A stretch of 64,000 nucleotides of DNA, from contig DAOTUD010000031.1 in NCBI GenBank assembly GCA_034437275.1, positions 13,395 to 77,394 on the forward strand, written 5' to 3'. The notes below the pieces were generated by a model. The model was not told the origin of the DNA, made no database searches, and was given only the letters and a program-made list of their open reading frames with translations. This DNA is from TC-15 sp034437275. Its GTDB lineage: Bacteria; Chloroflexota; Anaerolineae; Aggregatilineales; Aggregatilineaceae. Made by a program: the position numbers and the translations under genes. Positions 26,086 through 34,872 of the stretch are shown piece by piece. Each line of letters opens with the position of its first letter. Within the stretch, counting starts at the first letter, position 1.

Positions 26086-27888
26086 ATGCGAAAAATAATC
26101 GTGTGTGGCCTGGTAGTGGTGATGACGCTGGGGTCGGCGTTGGTAGCAGTCCCCGCCGCCCCGGTGCGCGTTGCCCAGGCAAACCCCGGCACGAACTGGC
26201 TCGGGGAATACTTCGCCACCGGCGACTTAACCGGGGGCGCCGTCGCTTCCCGAACGGATGGCGAAATCAACTTCGACTGGGGCACCGGCTCGCCGTTCCC
26301 GGGCACCGTCCCCGTCGATAATTTCAGTGTGCGGTGGACCAAAACCGTCAACTTCCCCACGTCCGGCAAGTGGACGTTCGAGGCGGGGGTGGATGACGGC
26401 ATCCGGGTATGGATCGACAATACCATTATCATCAATGAGTGGCACGGTTCGCCCGGTGGCTACGCCACCTATAAAAACAGCATCGACCAATTGACCGCCG
26501 GCGACCACGATCTGAAGGTCGAATATTATGAAGCTACCGGCGACGCAGCGGTGAAAGTGTCGTGGTACGCCGGGGACTCGCCCGGCGACAGCGGCAGTGG
26601 CAGCGGCAGCAGTCCGCCCCCCGCCGGGCAGGTGTATGGCCCGGCGACCTGGGCCGCCGAGTACTTCGACAATGCCACGCTGGCCGGCAGCCCACAGGTG
26701 ACGCGCACCGATGGCGACATCAACTTCAACTGGGCCGACGGCTCGCCCGATGCGGCGATCCCCGCCGACAACTTCAGCGCGCGCTGGACAACCACCGTCA
26801 ACTTCCCCAGCACCGGCACCTGGCTGTTCAAGGCCGGCGCAGATGACGGGGTGCGCGTGTGGATCGACAGCACGCTGCTCATCGACGAATGGCAGTCTGA
26901 CCGGGGCTATACGAACTATGAAAACGAAATTCAACAGTTGACCGCCGGCGACCACCAGTTGAAGGTCGAATACTACGAAGCGGCCGGGCTGGCGGGCATC
27001 CAGGTGCGCTGGTGGCCGGTCGGGCAGGCTGCCGCCGACGCCGCCGGTGCTCCGCCGCCGCCCACACCGGAACCCAAATTGGTTTACGCCGCCGTCACAG
27101 CGGAAAACGTCAATGTGCGCGTGGGGCCGGGGCTGGGCAATCCGGTCATCACCCAGGTGTTCTACCCGGATAACTACGTCGTGCTGGGCATCACGGGCGA
27201 TTTCGGCTGGGTCAAGATTCGGCTGGACGACGGCACCGAAGCCTGGGTGAGCAACGAGTGGGTCTGGCTGTGGAGCAAGAAGGATAAGTTCATGCAGGAC
27301 GTACCGGTGCTGGATGTACCGGTTGCCCCGCCGGCCTCGCTGCCCGAACCCGGCGAGTTCGGACGTGTGCTGCTGACCGGCGCGTCCAACGACACGCTCA
27401 ACCTGCGCGATGGCCCCAGCCTGTACAATGCCAAAGTGATCGGCAGCATCCCGCAGGGCGTGACCTTCACCGTCGAGGCCCAAAACCGCAACGGTGCGTG
27501 GTTCCTGATCAGCTACCAGGACATTCGCGGCTGGGTATCGTCGCCGTATGTGCGCCTGCTGGACGGCACGCGCAACGATCTGCTGATCAGCAGCGAAGTC
27601 GTGGATACCCCGGCGTATGGCACGGTGTTTGTGCCCGAAGACGACCAGGGCGAACCGCTGGCTACCGTACGCGGGCAGGCCGCCTCGAATCTCAAGCTGC
27701 GCAACGGGCCGAGCATCTTCACCGCCGAACAGATCGGCAGCGTTCCGCGGGACGGCACCTTCCTGATCGAAGGGCGCAACCGCAACGGCGCGTGGTACTT
27801 CATCACCTTCGAGGGGCAGCCGGGCTGGGTCAACGCGGCCTATGTCACGCTGATCGAGGGCACTGTATCGGACCTGCCGATCCGCTAG
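26086..27888 (+). CDS. Secreted protein with two PA14-like and three SH3b domains
   Basis: 600 residues. The signal peptide ends near RVAQA (about residue 32). Two PA14-like repeats follow (about 36-165 and 185-310), each with EYF, NFSVRWT or NFSARWT, GVDDGIRVWID or GADDGVRVWID, and LTAGDH...VEYYEA. Three bacterial SH3 domains follow (about 340-400, 425-495, 525-595), each with an N-(V/L)-(R/K)-x-G-P-(G/S) core and a closing GWV. PA14 often binds carbohydrate and SH3b often binds cell-wall peptides, so a surface or matrix adhesin is plausible. There is no catalytic domain. Confidence 0.87.
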   Translation: MRKIIVCGLVVVMTLGSALVAVPAAPVRVAQANPGTNWLGEYFATGDLTGGAVASRTDGEINFDWGTGSPFPGTVPVDNFSVRWTKTVNFPTSGKWTFEAGVDDGIRVWIDNTIIINEWHGSPGGYATYKNSIDQLTAGDHDLKVEYYEATGDAAVKVSWYAGDSPGDSGSGSGSSPPPAGQVYGPATWAAEYFDNATLAGSPQVTRTDGDINFNWADGSPDAAIPADNFSARWTTTVNFPSTGTWLFKAGADDGVRVWIDSTLLIDEWQSDRGYTNYENEIQQLTAGDHQLKVEYYEAAGLAGIQVRWWPVGQAAADAAGAPPPPTPEPKLVYAAVTAENVNVRVGPGLGNPVITQVFYPDNYVVLGITGDFGWVKIRLDDGTEAWVSNEWVWLWSKKDKFMQDVPVLDVPVAPPASLPEPGEFGRVLLTGASNDTLNLRDGPSLYNAKVIGSIPQGVTFTVEAQNRNGAWFLISYQDIRGWVSSPYVRLLDGTRNDLLISSEVVDTPAYGTVFVPEDDQGEPLATVRGQAASNLKLRNGPSIFTAEQIGSVPRDGTFLIEGRNRNGAWYFITFEGQPGWVNAAYVTLIEGTVSDLPIR

Positions 27889-27914
27889 CCAGCAAGACAT
27901 TTGGACACCAACCG

Positions 27915-27948
27915 CACCGCCCCGCGCCACCGTGGGGCGGTGTTGTTT
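27915..27948 (+). terminator. Rho-independent terminator after the PA14/SH3 gene
   Basis: CACCGCCCC (27915-27923) pairs perfectly with GGGGCGGTG (27934-27942) across a 10-base loop, then TTGTTT. Confidence 0.8.
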
Positions 27949-27969
27949 CAGCGTTAGGAGACAGAGCCG

Positions 27970-28773
27970 GTGGGTATTGACTACATCATTGATTACGACT
28001 GCGCGCCGAAGCGCGGCCTCACCCGGGAGGGGCTGGTCAGCCGCCTGAAGGCGCGCGAACGGGCCGAGGCGATCATCCAACTTTACCGCGACGAGGGCGA
28101 CGCACGCGCCCCGGCGGAGATGGGCTTCGAGATGGTGCGCCGCGCCGCCGACGGCAGCGAGGAAACCGAAGTGATCGTCGTGCAGGATTTGCTCGACATG
28201 GCCGCCGAACTCGAACCCTGGGAGCCGCACTGCACCGGCTGCCCGGCCAACCTGCTGGGTGTGCCGTTTGGCTGCGTGGGGTCGATCAACTACCCCATCT
28301 CGGCGCAGGCCGAGCGCTGGCTGCTGGACCAACTGCCCGACAATGAGCACCCGCTGGTGTTTGTGCTGCTGCAGAAGATACTGCGCGAGCAGGGCTACAG
28401 CGGTGCGACCGGGGCACGGCTGCGCAGCCAGGCCGGGATGTTCGTCGCGAGCGACACCCGGCTGGAGCGCGATGTAAGCGGGGTCCACGTCACCAGCGAT
28501 CAGGTGTTCGAAATCCTGTTTCTGTCGGCCCCAGTCCGCCCGGCCCATGCCGCGCTGCTGCTGCAACTGTTCGGCGGGATTGCGCGCGATCTGGATGCGG
28601 ACACCATGCTACAGCTTGCCGTGCCGCCCTCGCGCGACTGGATCGACGAACACGCACCGTTTTTGCACCAGCCGAGTCCACACGATGACGCCTCGATCAG
28701 CGAGTTGAAAGCCTTTTTCGAGGCGCTGTATGCCGGGTTCCGGTTGGGCGTGCCGGTGCTGCTGGATGTCTAG
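27970..28773 (+). CDS. Unrecognised protein with a Cys-rich CxxCPAN motif
   Basis: 267 residues from a GTG with AGGAGA upstream. I do not recognise a named family. The most conserved-looking part is HCTGCPANLLGVPFGCVGS near residue 82-100, with three Cys and a His in 15 residues, followed by INYPIS; this could bind a metal or cluster. The rest is mixed alpha/beta with a Leu-rich helix (FVLLQKILREQGY) and no signal peptide or membrane segment, so it is probably cytosolic. Its stop shares CTAG with the convergent aldolase gene. Codon use matches its neighbours. Confidence 0.7.
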   Translation: MGIDYIIDYDCAPKRGLTREGLVSRLKARERAEAIIQLYRDEGDARAPAEMGFEMVRRAADGSEETEVIVVQDLLDMAAELEPWEPHCTGCPANLLGVPFGCVGSINYPISAQAERWLLDQLPDNEHPLVFVLLQKILREQGYSGATGARLRSQAGMFVASDTRLERDVSGVHVTSDQVFEILFLSAPVRPAHAALLLQLFGGIARDLDADTMLQLAVPPSRDWIDEHAPFLHQPSPHDDASISELKAFFEALYAGFRLGVPVLLDV

Positions 28774-29420
28774 CCCAGGTAGCGGGCCTTGAGCGCGGCG
28801 ATCTGCGCCTCGTCCAGGAAGTTGATGTTCCCCAGTTGGCGCGCGGTCAGGAAGATGCGCGCGTTGAGTTCGACCGTCTCCATGTTGAAGAGCGCCTCTT
28901 GCAGCGAATGGCTGTAGGCGACCACGCCGTGATTGCCCATCAGCAGCGCGTTGTGCCCCTCCAGGTACGGGACCAGCGACTCCGGCATTTCGTCCCCGCC
29001 GGGGATGGTGTAGGGCACCAGCGGCGTCGGGCCGATGCGCACCACGACTTCCGGCAGGTACGGCTGGTCCAGCGCGACCCCCGCCACCGCAAAGCCGGTC
29101 GCCGTCGGCGGGTGGGCGTGGACCACTGCGCGCACATCGGGGCGGTGGTGGTAGATGGTCAGGTGCATCCGGTGCTCCGACGAGGGGCGCTTGTCCGGCG
29201 GCGCGCTGAGCACCGCGCCGTCCGGGCGGATGGTGATCATCTCGTCGGGCTGCATCAACCCCTTGCTGACTCCGCTGGGCGTGATCAGGATTTCGTCATC
29301 GCTCAGCCGGACCGAAATGTTGCCGTCGTTGCCCGCGATCAGGAATAAATCGTACAGTCGCTTGCCGACGCGGCAGATTTGCGCGCGGTATTCTGTTTTG
29401 TCCCACACGTCATACGTCAC
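28770..29420 (-). CDS. Class II aldolase/adducin family protein (fuculose-phosphate aldolase type)
   Basis: 216 residues, the usual length. The fold signatures are NDGNISVRLSDDEILITPSG, a catalytic Glu in SSEHRMH (82), the zinc ligands HAHPP (His 101 and 103) and MGNHG (His 164). These enzymes cleave or epimerise sugar phosphates such as L-fuculose-1-phosphate or L-ribulose-5-phosphate with zinc. Exact substrate cannot be set. It is eight bases downstream of the Fur-family gene on the same strand, so the two are probably co-transcribed. Confidence 0.92.
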   Translation of the reverse strand: MTYDVWDKTEYRAQICRVGKRLYDLFLIAGNDGNISVRLSDDEILITPSGVSKGLMQPDEMITIRPDGAVLSAPPDKRPSSEHRMHLTIYHHRPDVRAVVHAHPPTATGFAVAGVALDQPYLPEVVVRIGPTPLVPYTIPGGDEMPESLVPYLEGHNALLMGNHGVVAYSHSLQEALFNMETVELNARIFLTARQLGNINFLDEAQIAALKARYLG

Positions 29421-29428
29421 GATAGTTA

Positions 29429-29857
29429 CTACTCCTCTGTTGCTTCAGACGCGGCGCGGCAGCGCTGGCACACGCCGAAGATCGCCATGTGGTCGATGCG
29501 CGGCTCGAAGGCGTGGTGGTCGCGCAGGTAGGCCCGCAGCGGTTCGATGGCGGCGTCGTCGAATTCTTCGATCTGGCCGCAATGCAGGCACACCATGTGA
29601 TGGTGGCGGTGATCGCCGATCAGTTCGTACACGATCCCGGACCGGCCCAGGTCGGTTTGCGACACCAGCCCCAGGTCCTTGAGCCACTGCACGATGCGGT
29701 ACACAGTCGGCTCGTTGAGGCTGGTGAACTGCTGGATATCCTGTACCGTCAGATGCTTGTGCTTCTCGCTTAGTGCTTCGATCACCAGGCGGCGCTGGAT
29801 GGTGACACGCTCACCGCGCTGGTGCAGTTGGTCAATAATGGCCTGACACGAATCCAT
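29429..29857 (-). CDS. Fur-family metal-responsive repressor
   Basis: 142 residues. The N-terminal winged helix has QRRLVIEAL and NEPTVYRIVQWLKDLGLV, the recognition region. The C-terminal dimer domain has HRHHHMVCLHCG and CQRC, with a structural-zinc Cys set (90, 93, 130, 133). The metal sensed (Fe, Zn, Ni or Mn) cannot be decided from sequence. It is divergent from a NicO-type metal exporter fusion, with 113 bases between the starts, so control of that gene is likely. ATG 29857 has GGAGG about ten bases upstream. Confidence 0.93.
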   Translation of the reverse strand: MDSCQAIIDQLHQRGERVTIQRRLVIEALSEKHKHLTVQDIQQFTSLNEPTVYRIVQWLKDLGLVSQTDLGRSGIVYELIGDHRHHHMVCLHCGQIEEFDDAAIEPLRAYLRDHHAFEPRIDHMAIFGVCQRCRAASEATEE

Positions 29858-29913
29858 GCTATGCTAACCTCCACCACCCATTGTAATCCTTTGGCCGCAT
29901 CTCCTCCACTGAC

Positions 29914-29944
29914 GGTTGTCATTGAACCAGCGAGCAGGTAACAT
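29914..29944 (+). promoter_or_regulatory. Promoter of the metal exporter with an overlapping dyad
   Basis: TTGTCA (29916-29921), a 17-base spacer and TAACAT (29939-29944). A short dyad, GGTT then seven bases then AACC (29914-29928), covers the -35 element and is a candidate operator for the divergent Fur-family protein. The dyad is short, so the operator part is tentative. Confidence 0.4.
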
Positions 29945-29970
29945 CTGAGTGCTGATTAAGGGAGATGGGC

Positions 29971-32562
29971 ATGAGATTTATTGGCGTCATTTTAACGGTT
30001 GTGATGCTGGCACTCCCGGCGGCCCCCGCGCAGGCCCACCCCGCCGATATGTACTTCCACGTGCACACCATTCGCCTGCATCCCGACGGCGTCCAGGCCA
30101 AATGGGGCATTTCGCCCGGTTCGCTGCTGGCGTATTACATCTGGGAGCAGGCCGACGCCGACGGGAACGGCGCGGTCAGCACGGACGAGGCCCGGGCCTG
30201 GGGCGAGCCGCTGATCGAGGACTATTTCGCCGTGCTGGGTGATTCGCTGCGCCTGACATGGCGGCTGGAAAGCGTCGACTGGCCGGACGCGCTGATCGAT
30301 TTCGAATCCGGCGACCAGATGATCCAGCTTCACCTGGCGGCGGACTGGCCCGCCGGCGTGGGCGATAATCCCAATCTGATCATTTACAACCGCTACCAGG
30401 AGAACAACAGCGTCAACTGGTTTTACGTGCATGGCGACGACGGCGTCACCTTCCACACGCCGCAGCAGCAAAGCGGCGCGCTGATCTTCGATTTCGCGCT
30501 GCCGGATACCCCTGCCGCCGGTGACCTGCGCGCCTACTGGGACAGCGGCACGCCCGCGCTGGCGGCCAGCGAGGCATCCATCCCCGCTGCGCCGCCGGAA
30601 CAGGATCGCGGCGCGTCCGGCCAGTTGATCGACCTGGTGCGCGAAGGCGACCTGACCCTGCCGTTCTACATGAGCGCGCTGGTGATTGCGCTGGGGCTGG
30701 GCGCGATCCACGCGCTGACGCCGGGGCACGGCAAAACGCTGGTGGGAGCCTATCTGGTCGGGTCGCGCGGCACGATGCGCCATGCGGTCGTGCTCGGCAG
30801 CATCGTGACGCTGACGCACACCGGGTCGGTGCTGACCATCGGCCTGCTGACGCTGGTCGCCTCGCGCTATCTGATGCCGACCACGCTGTTTCCGTACCTG
30901 GAGCTGGCGTCCGGCCTGCTGGTGATCGCGATGGGCATCGGCCTGCTGAGCCGCCGGTTTGGGGGCTTTCAATCAGTACGTAAGGCCCGCCAGCGCCAGC
31001 AGGCCCCGTTGCCGCCTGCGCCGCCGTCCCCCGCGCCCGCCCCGGCCAGCGGGCAGCGCCAGACGATCTACATCAACCAGCCGATCAACGCCAACGTGTA
31101 CAACGACGTGCTGCCCGACCGGCTGGCGCTGAACACCATCCGCTGGCGGTCGCTGGTCACGCTGGGGATCAGCGGCGGGATGGTGCCGTGCCCCGATGCC
31201 ATCGCGATCCTGCTGGTCGCGGTGGCGATCAACCGCATCGTCTTCGGCCTGTCGCTGATCGTCGCCTTCAGCCTGGGGCTGGCGCTGGTGTTGATGGCGA
31301 TTGGGATGGCGATGGTCCGCAGCCAGCGCTTGCTGGCCGGGCGCGACCTGTTCGACCGGGTGATGCCCGCCATGCCGATGATCAGCGCAGTGATCGTCGT
31401 CGGGCTGGGGGCGGCGCTGATGGTGAACGCGCTGCGCGACAGCGACCTGCTGGGCGCGGACGACGAATCCGCCTCGCCGATTGCCGATCTCTCCGCGCTG
31501 GCCAACCAGGACGAACTCGAAGACCTCAAAGTGCAGTACACGCGCGCGCAGCCGGACACCTTCAGCATCGACCGGGCCAGCATCCTGTACGCCGACACCG
31601 ACGCGCAGGGCATTTACCAGCTTTACGTACTGCCGCTGGCCGGGGCGGAGCCGATCCCGATCACGGACGAACCCTACGGCGTGCAGGATTACACGCTCTC
31701 CGACGACGGCACGCGCATCGTCTACACCGCCGCGCGCCAGTACGGGGGCACTGAACTGTGGCAGGTGAACACCGACAGCACCGACCGCACCCAACTGCTG
31801 GCGTGCGACACCGCGATCTGCAACCGGGCCGCGCTCTCGCCGGACGGCACGCGGCTGGTGTTCCAACGCCTGGAGATGGGCCAGCCAGACACGCCACCGG
31901 GCGACTTTACGCTATGGTGGCTGGACATGACCAGCGGCGCGGCGCAGCCCGTCTTTCGCGACGACCGGCTGCCGGGCGGCAACCCGGTCTGGTCCCCGGA
32001 TGGGCAGTGGCTGAGCTATAACGCCGCCGGGAACAAACAGGTGCAGCTCTACAACCTGGACGACGGACGCACCCATGCCGTGTCCAGCGAAACCGGGGCC
32101 GCCGTCACCTGGGGACCGGATTCCGAGGCGCTGGTCGTGACCGATATCTGGGACGGCAGCGCGGACGGGTCGCTGCTGGTCCACTTGACACGCTTCGACC
32201 TGGCGACCGGCCAGCAGGTCGACATCACCGGGGATGCGGCCTATGGCGACAACTGGCCCGCGTGGTCGCCGGATGGCGAGTGGATTGCCTGCGTGCGGCG
32301 CGACCACACGCGCCCCGATGCCGGGCTGGGCGACAACATCTGGCGGATGCGGCCCGACGGCAGCGAGGCCCACCCGCTGACCGACGACACCGGCGTGATT
32401 CACGGCGCGCCGGTCTGGTCGCCGGACGGCGCGTACCTGCTGTTCCAGCGCTACCCGCTGGCCGGGTCGGTGGGCGTGCCGGGCATCTGGCTGCTGGAGG
32501 TCGAGACGCAGGAGTTGCAGAAGCTCTCCGCGTCCGGCGATTGGCCGGCCTGGCTGCCGTAA
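29971..32562 (+). CDS. NicO/RcnA-type metal exporter fused to a TolB-like beta-propeller
   Basis: 863 residues. A signal peptide (to about residue 22, ending AQA) is followed by a periplasmic region of about 200 residues. The membrane part starts near 225 with the NicO-family motif HALTPGHGKTLVGAYLVG and continues after a Pro-rich loop with GGMVPCPDAIAILL; both are hallmarks of nickel/cobalt resistance permeases. From about 515 to the end come WD40/TolB-like repeats with WSPDGQWLSY, WSPDGEWIAC and WSPDGAYLLF. Fusion of the exporter to a periplasmic-type propeller is unusual. It is probably regulated by the divergent Fur-family gene. ATG 29971 is preferred to ATG 29965 for ribosome-site spacing. 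Confidence 0.85.
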   Translation: MRFIGVILTVVMLALPAAPAQAHPADMYFHVHTIRLHPDGVQAKWGISPGSLLAYYIWEQADADGNGAVSTDEARAWGEPLIEDYFAVLGDSLRLTWRLESVDWPDALIDFESGDQMIQLHLAADWPAGVGDNPNLIIYNRYQENNSVNWFYVHGDDGVTFHTPQQQSGALIFDFALPDTPAAGDLRAYWDSGTPALAASEASIPAAPPEQDRGASGQLIDLVREGDLTLPFYMSALVIALGLGAIHALTPGHGKTLVGAYLVGSRGTMRHAVVLGSIVTLTHTGSVLTIGLLTLVASRYLMPTTLFPYLELASGLLVIAMGIGLLSRRFGGFQSVRKARQRQQAPLPPAPPSPAPAPASGQRQTIYINQPINANVYNDVLPDRLALNTIRWRSLVTLGISGGMVPCPDAIAILLVAVAINRIVFGLSLIVAFSLGLALVLMAIGMAMVRSQRLLAGRDLFDRVMPAMPMISAVIVVGLGAALMVNALRDSDLLGADDESASPIADLSALANQDELEDLKVQYTRAQPDTFSIDRASILYADTDAQGIYQLYVLPLAGAEPIPITDEPYGVQDYTLSDDGTRIVYTAARQYGGTELWQVNTDSTDRTQLLACDTAICNRAALSPDGTRLVFQRLEMGQPDTPPGDFTLWWLDMTSGAAQPVFRDDRLPGGNPVWSPDGQWLSYNAAGNKQVQLYNLDDGRTHAVSSETGAAVTWGPDSEALVVTDIWDGSADGSLLVHLTRFDLATGQQVDITGDAAYGDNWPAWSPDGEWIACVRRDHTRPDAGLGDNIWRMRPDGSEAHPLTDDTGVIHGAPVWSPDGAYLLFQRYPLAGSVGVPGIWLLEVETQELQKLSASGDWPAWLP

Positions 32563-32598
32563 CGTCGCCCGCTGCTCGCGTAAGCCACACACCCAGGC

Positions 32599-32627
32599 TT
32601 GACGGGCACGATGCTATCCTTTACAAT
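32599..32627 (+). promoter_or_regulatory. Predicted promoter for ffh
   Basis: TTGACG (32599-32604), a 17-base spacer and TACAAT (32622-32627), close to consensus, 27 bases before ATG 32654 with AGGAGC in between. Confidence 0.65.
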
Positions 32628-32653
32628 TTCTTTTCGCCTGTCAGGAGCGTTTT

Positions 32654-33982
32654 ATGTTTGAAAGCCTGAGTGATCGCCTTCAGGGCGTCTTTGAACAACT
32701 GGGCCGCAAAGGCAAACTTACCGAAGACGACGTCAGCATCGCGCTGCGCGAAGTACGCATGGCGCTGCTCGAAGCGGACGTCAATCTTAAGGTTGCCAAA
32801 GACCTCATCCGGCGCATCAAAGAACGCGCGATTGGGGCCGAGGTGCAGAAAAGCCTCAAGCCGTCCCAGCAAGTGATCAAGATCGTGCACGAGGAGTTGA
32901 TCGAAACGCTGGGGCAGCCGGGCCGCCTGGACCTCAGCGGCACCAAGCCGCGCGTGATCATGATGGTCGGGCTGCAAGGTTCCGGTAAGACGACGACCGC
33001 CGCCAAGCTGGCGCTCATGCTGCGCCGCGAAGGGCATCAGCCCTGGATGGTGGCGTGCGATACGTATCGCCCGGCAGCCGTCGACCAGCTCGTCACGCTG
33101 GCCAAACAGCTCGACATGCCCTATCACGAAGAAGGCATCGACCCCAACCCGGCGGATATCGCCGAACGGGGGCTGGATGCCGCCCGGCAGGCCGGGGCGA
33201 CCGTCGTCCTGGTCGATACGGCGGGCCGGCTGCAAATCGATGACACGATGATGGGCGAACTCGAAGCGATCCGCGACCGGACCCAGCCCGCCGAAGTGCT
33301 GCTGGTGGCCGACGCGATGACCGGGCAGGAAGCGGTGCGCATTGCCGAAGGCTTCGACCAGTGGGTCGGCCTCACCGGGCTGATCCTGACCAAGGTCGAC
33401 GGCGACGCACGTGGCGGGGCCGCGATCTCGATGCGCGAAGTGACCGGCGTGCCGATCAAGTACATGGGCGTGGGCGAAAAGCTCGACGCCTTCGAGTTGT
33501 TCCACCCGGACCGGCTGGCCTCGCGGATTCTGGGCATGGGCGACATGCTGACCCTGATCGAAAGGGCCGAGCAGGCCTTCGACGAACGCGAGGCCGAAGA
33601 ACTCCAGCGCAAAATGCTGAAGAACCAGTTCACGCTGGAGGACTTCCTCAGCCAGTTGCAGCGCATCAAAAGCATGGGGTCCATCGGCAAAATACTCGAC
33701 ATGCTGCCCGGCATGGGCCGGCTCAAGCAGCAGATGGACTTCGACGACGAAGAAGCCCAGCAGCAGCTTAAGAAAGTCGAGGCGATCATCTACTCGATGA
33801 CACCCGCCGAACGACGCAACCCGAAGCTGCTCAACGCCAGCCGCAAACGACGGGTGGCCGCCGGCAGCGGTACCAGTGTGCAAGATATCAACGCGCTGCT
33901 CAAGCAGTTCCGCGAAATGCAGCGCATGATGAAAATGATCGGGAAAGGGCGAATGCCCCAAATCCCCGGTCTATTTGGATAG
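32654..33982 (+). CDS. ffh: Signal recognition particle protein Ffh (SRP54)
   Basis: 442 residues, normal length. The N domain runs to about 90 (ALREVRMALLEADVNLKV). The GTPase domain has the P-loop GLQGSGKTTTAAKLA near 105, DTYRPAAVDQL, DTAGRLQIDD, TKVDGDARGGAA and GVGEKLDAFELF. The Met-rich M domain (about 300-442, QRMMKMIGKGRMPQ) binds SRP RNA and signal sequences. It targets membrane and exported proteins co-translationally with FtsY. It leads the ffh-rpsP-khpA-rimM run. Confidence 0.98.
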   Translation: MFESLSDRLQGVFEQLGRKGKLTEDDVSIALREVRMALLEADVNLKVAKDLIRRIKERAIGAEVQKSLKPSQQVIKIVHEELIETLGQPGRLDLSGTKPRVIMMVGLQGSGKTTTAAKLALMLRREGHQPWMVACDTYRPAAVDQLVTLAKQLDMPYHEEGIDPNPADIAERGLDAARQAGATVVLVDTAGRLQIDDTMMGELEAIRDRTQPAEVLLVADAMTGQEAVRIAEGFDQWVGLTGLILTKVDGDARGGAAISMREVTGVPIKYMGVGEKLDAFELFHPDRLASRILGMGDMLTLIERAEQAFDEREAEELQRKMLKNQFTLEDFLSQLQRIKSMGSIGKILDMLPGMGRLKQQMDFDDEEAQQQLKKVEAIIYSMTPAERRNPKLLNASRKRRVAAGSGTSVQDINALLKQFREMQRMMKMIGKGRMPQIPGLFG

Positions 33983-34096
33983 CGGGCCAGATGGCCCTGC
34001 CGGTCCTGTCGTGGCAGCCTTTCCCTGCCCTTACCTCTGGCAGCACCCGGCAAACAGACATAAAACGAGGAACTATCAAGGATAGGTGGTTAAGAC

Positions 34097-34786
34097 ATGG
34101 TCCGTATTCGATTGCGTCGTGTGGGACGCAAAAAACAACCCAGTTATCGTATCGTCGTAGCCGACTCGCGCAGCCCGCGTGACGGTCGCTACATCGAAGT
34201 GATCGGCTTCTACAACCCGCGCACCGAACCCTCCACGATGACGCTCCAGGAAGACCGGGCGCTGCACTGGCTGCAGAACGGCGCGCAGCCCAGCGAAGCC
34301 GTGAATCGCATTCTCGACAAGATGGGCACGCTCGGACGCTTGGAACGGCTGAAGCAGGGCGAAGACCTGGAGAAACTGCTCGAAGAGGCGGCTGCCGAAG
34401 CGGCTGAACGCGAGCCGGTCAGCCCCAAGACCAGCCACGCCGCCGGCAAGAAGACCACGCGCAAGCAGGCCGCGCCGGTCGCTGAAGAAGCAGCCGACGA
34501 AGCCGACACCGACGAGGAAGCTGCCGAAGCGGCTGAAGCCGACGAAGAAGCCGTCGCCACGGAAGCTGCGGCTGCCGCTGCTGAAGACGCTCCCGAGGAA
34601 GCCGACGAGGCCGAAGAAGTGAAAGAAGCCGAAGAAGCGGAAGCCGAGCCAAAAGCTGAGGCCGAACCCGTCGCCGAAGATGAGGCTGAGGCTGAATCAG
34701 AAGACGAAGCCGAAGCTGAATCAGAAGACGAAGCCGAAGCGGAAGACGAGGGCAAGGACGAAGCTGAAGCGGCGGAAGCTGACTGA
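34097..34786 (+). CDS. rpsP: Ribosomal protein S16 with a long acidic C-terminal extension
   Basis: 229 residues, about two and a half times the usual 80-90. Residues 1-80 are normal S16 (MVRIRLRRVGRKKQPSYRIV, YIEVIGFYNPRTEP, GAQPSEAVNRILDKMG). From about 110 the sequence is Ala/Glu/Asp-rich and low-complexity, with near-identical repeats such as EAEAESEDEAEAESEDEAEA; it is probably disordered and strongly negative. S16 stabilises the 16S rRNA 5' domain. The frame is intact and the GAA/GCC codon use looks coding. It is followed by khpA after 86 bases. Confidence 0.95.
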   Translation: MVRIRLRRVGRKKQPSYRIVVADSRSPRDGRYIEVIGFYNPRTEPSTMTLQEDRALHWLQNGAQPSEAVNRILDKMGTLGRLERLKQGEDLEKLLEEAAAEAAEREPVSPKTSHAAGKKTTRKQAAPVAEEAADEADTDEEAAEAAEADEEAVATEAAAAAAEDAPEEADEAEEVKEAEEAEAEPKAEAEPVAEDEAEAESEDEAEAESEDEAEAEDEGKDEAEAAEAD

Positions 34787-34819
34787 CCGGCTGCCTACAA
34801 TGCAATTCGATTGAGATGG

Positions 34820-34846
34820 TGCGGACGGCAGCCGCTGTCCGCATTT
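34820..34846 (+). terminator. Weak stem-loop between rpsP and khpA
   Basis: TGCGGAC (34820-34826) pairs with GTCCGCA (34837-34843), then TTT. It could attenuate transcription between the acidic-tail rpsP and khpA or protect the 3' end. Confidence 0.35.
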
Positions 34847-34872
34847 GATCATATCTGAAGGATACAAATGTT

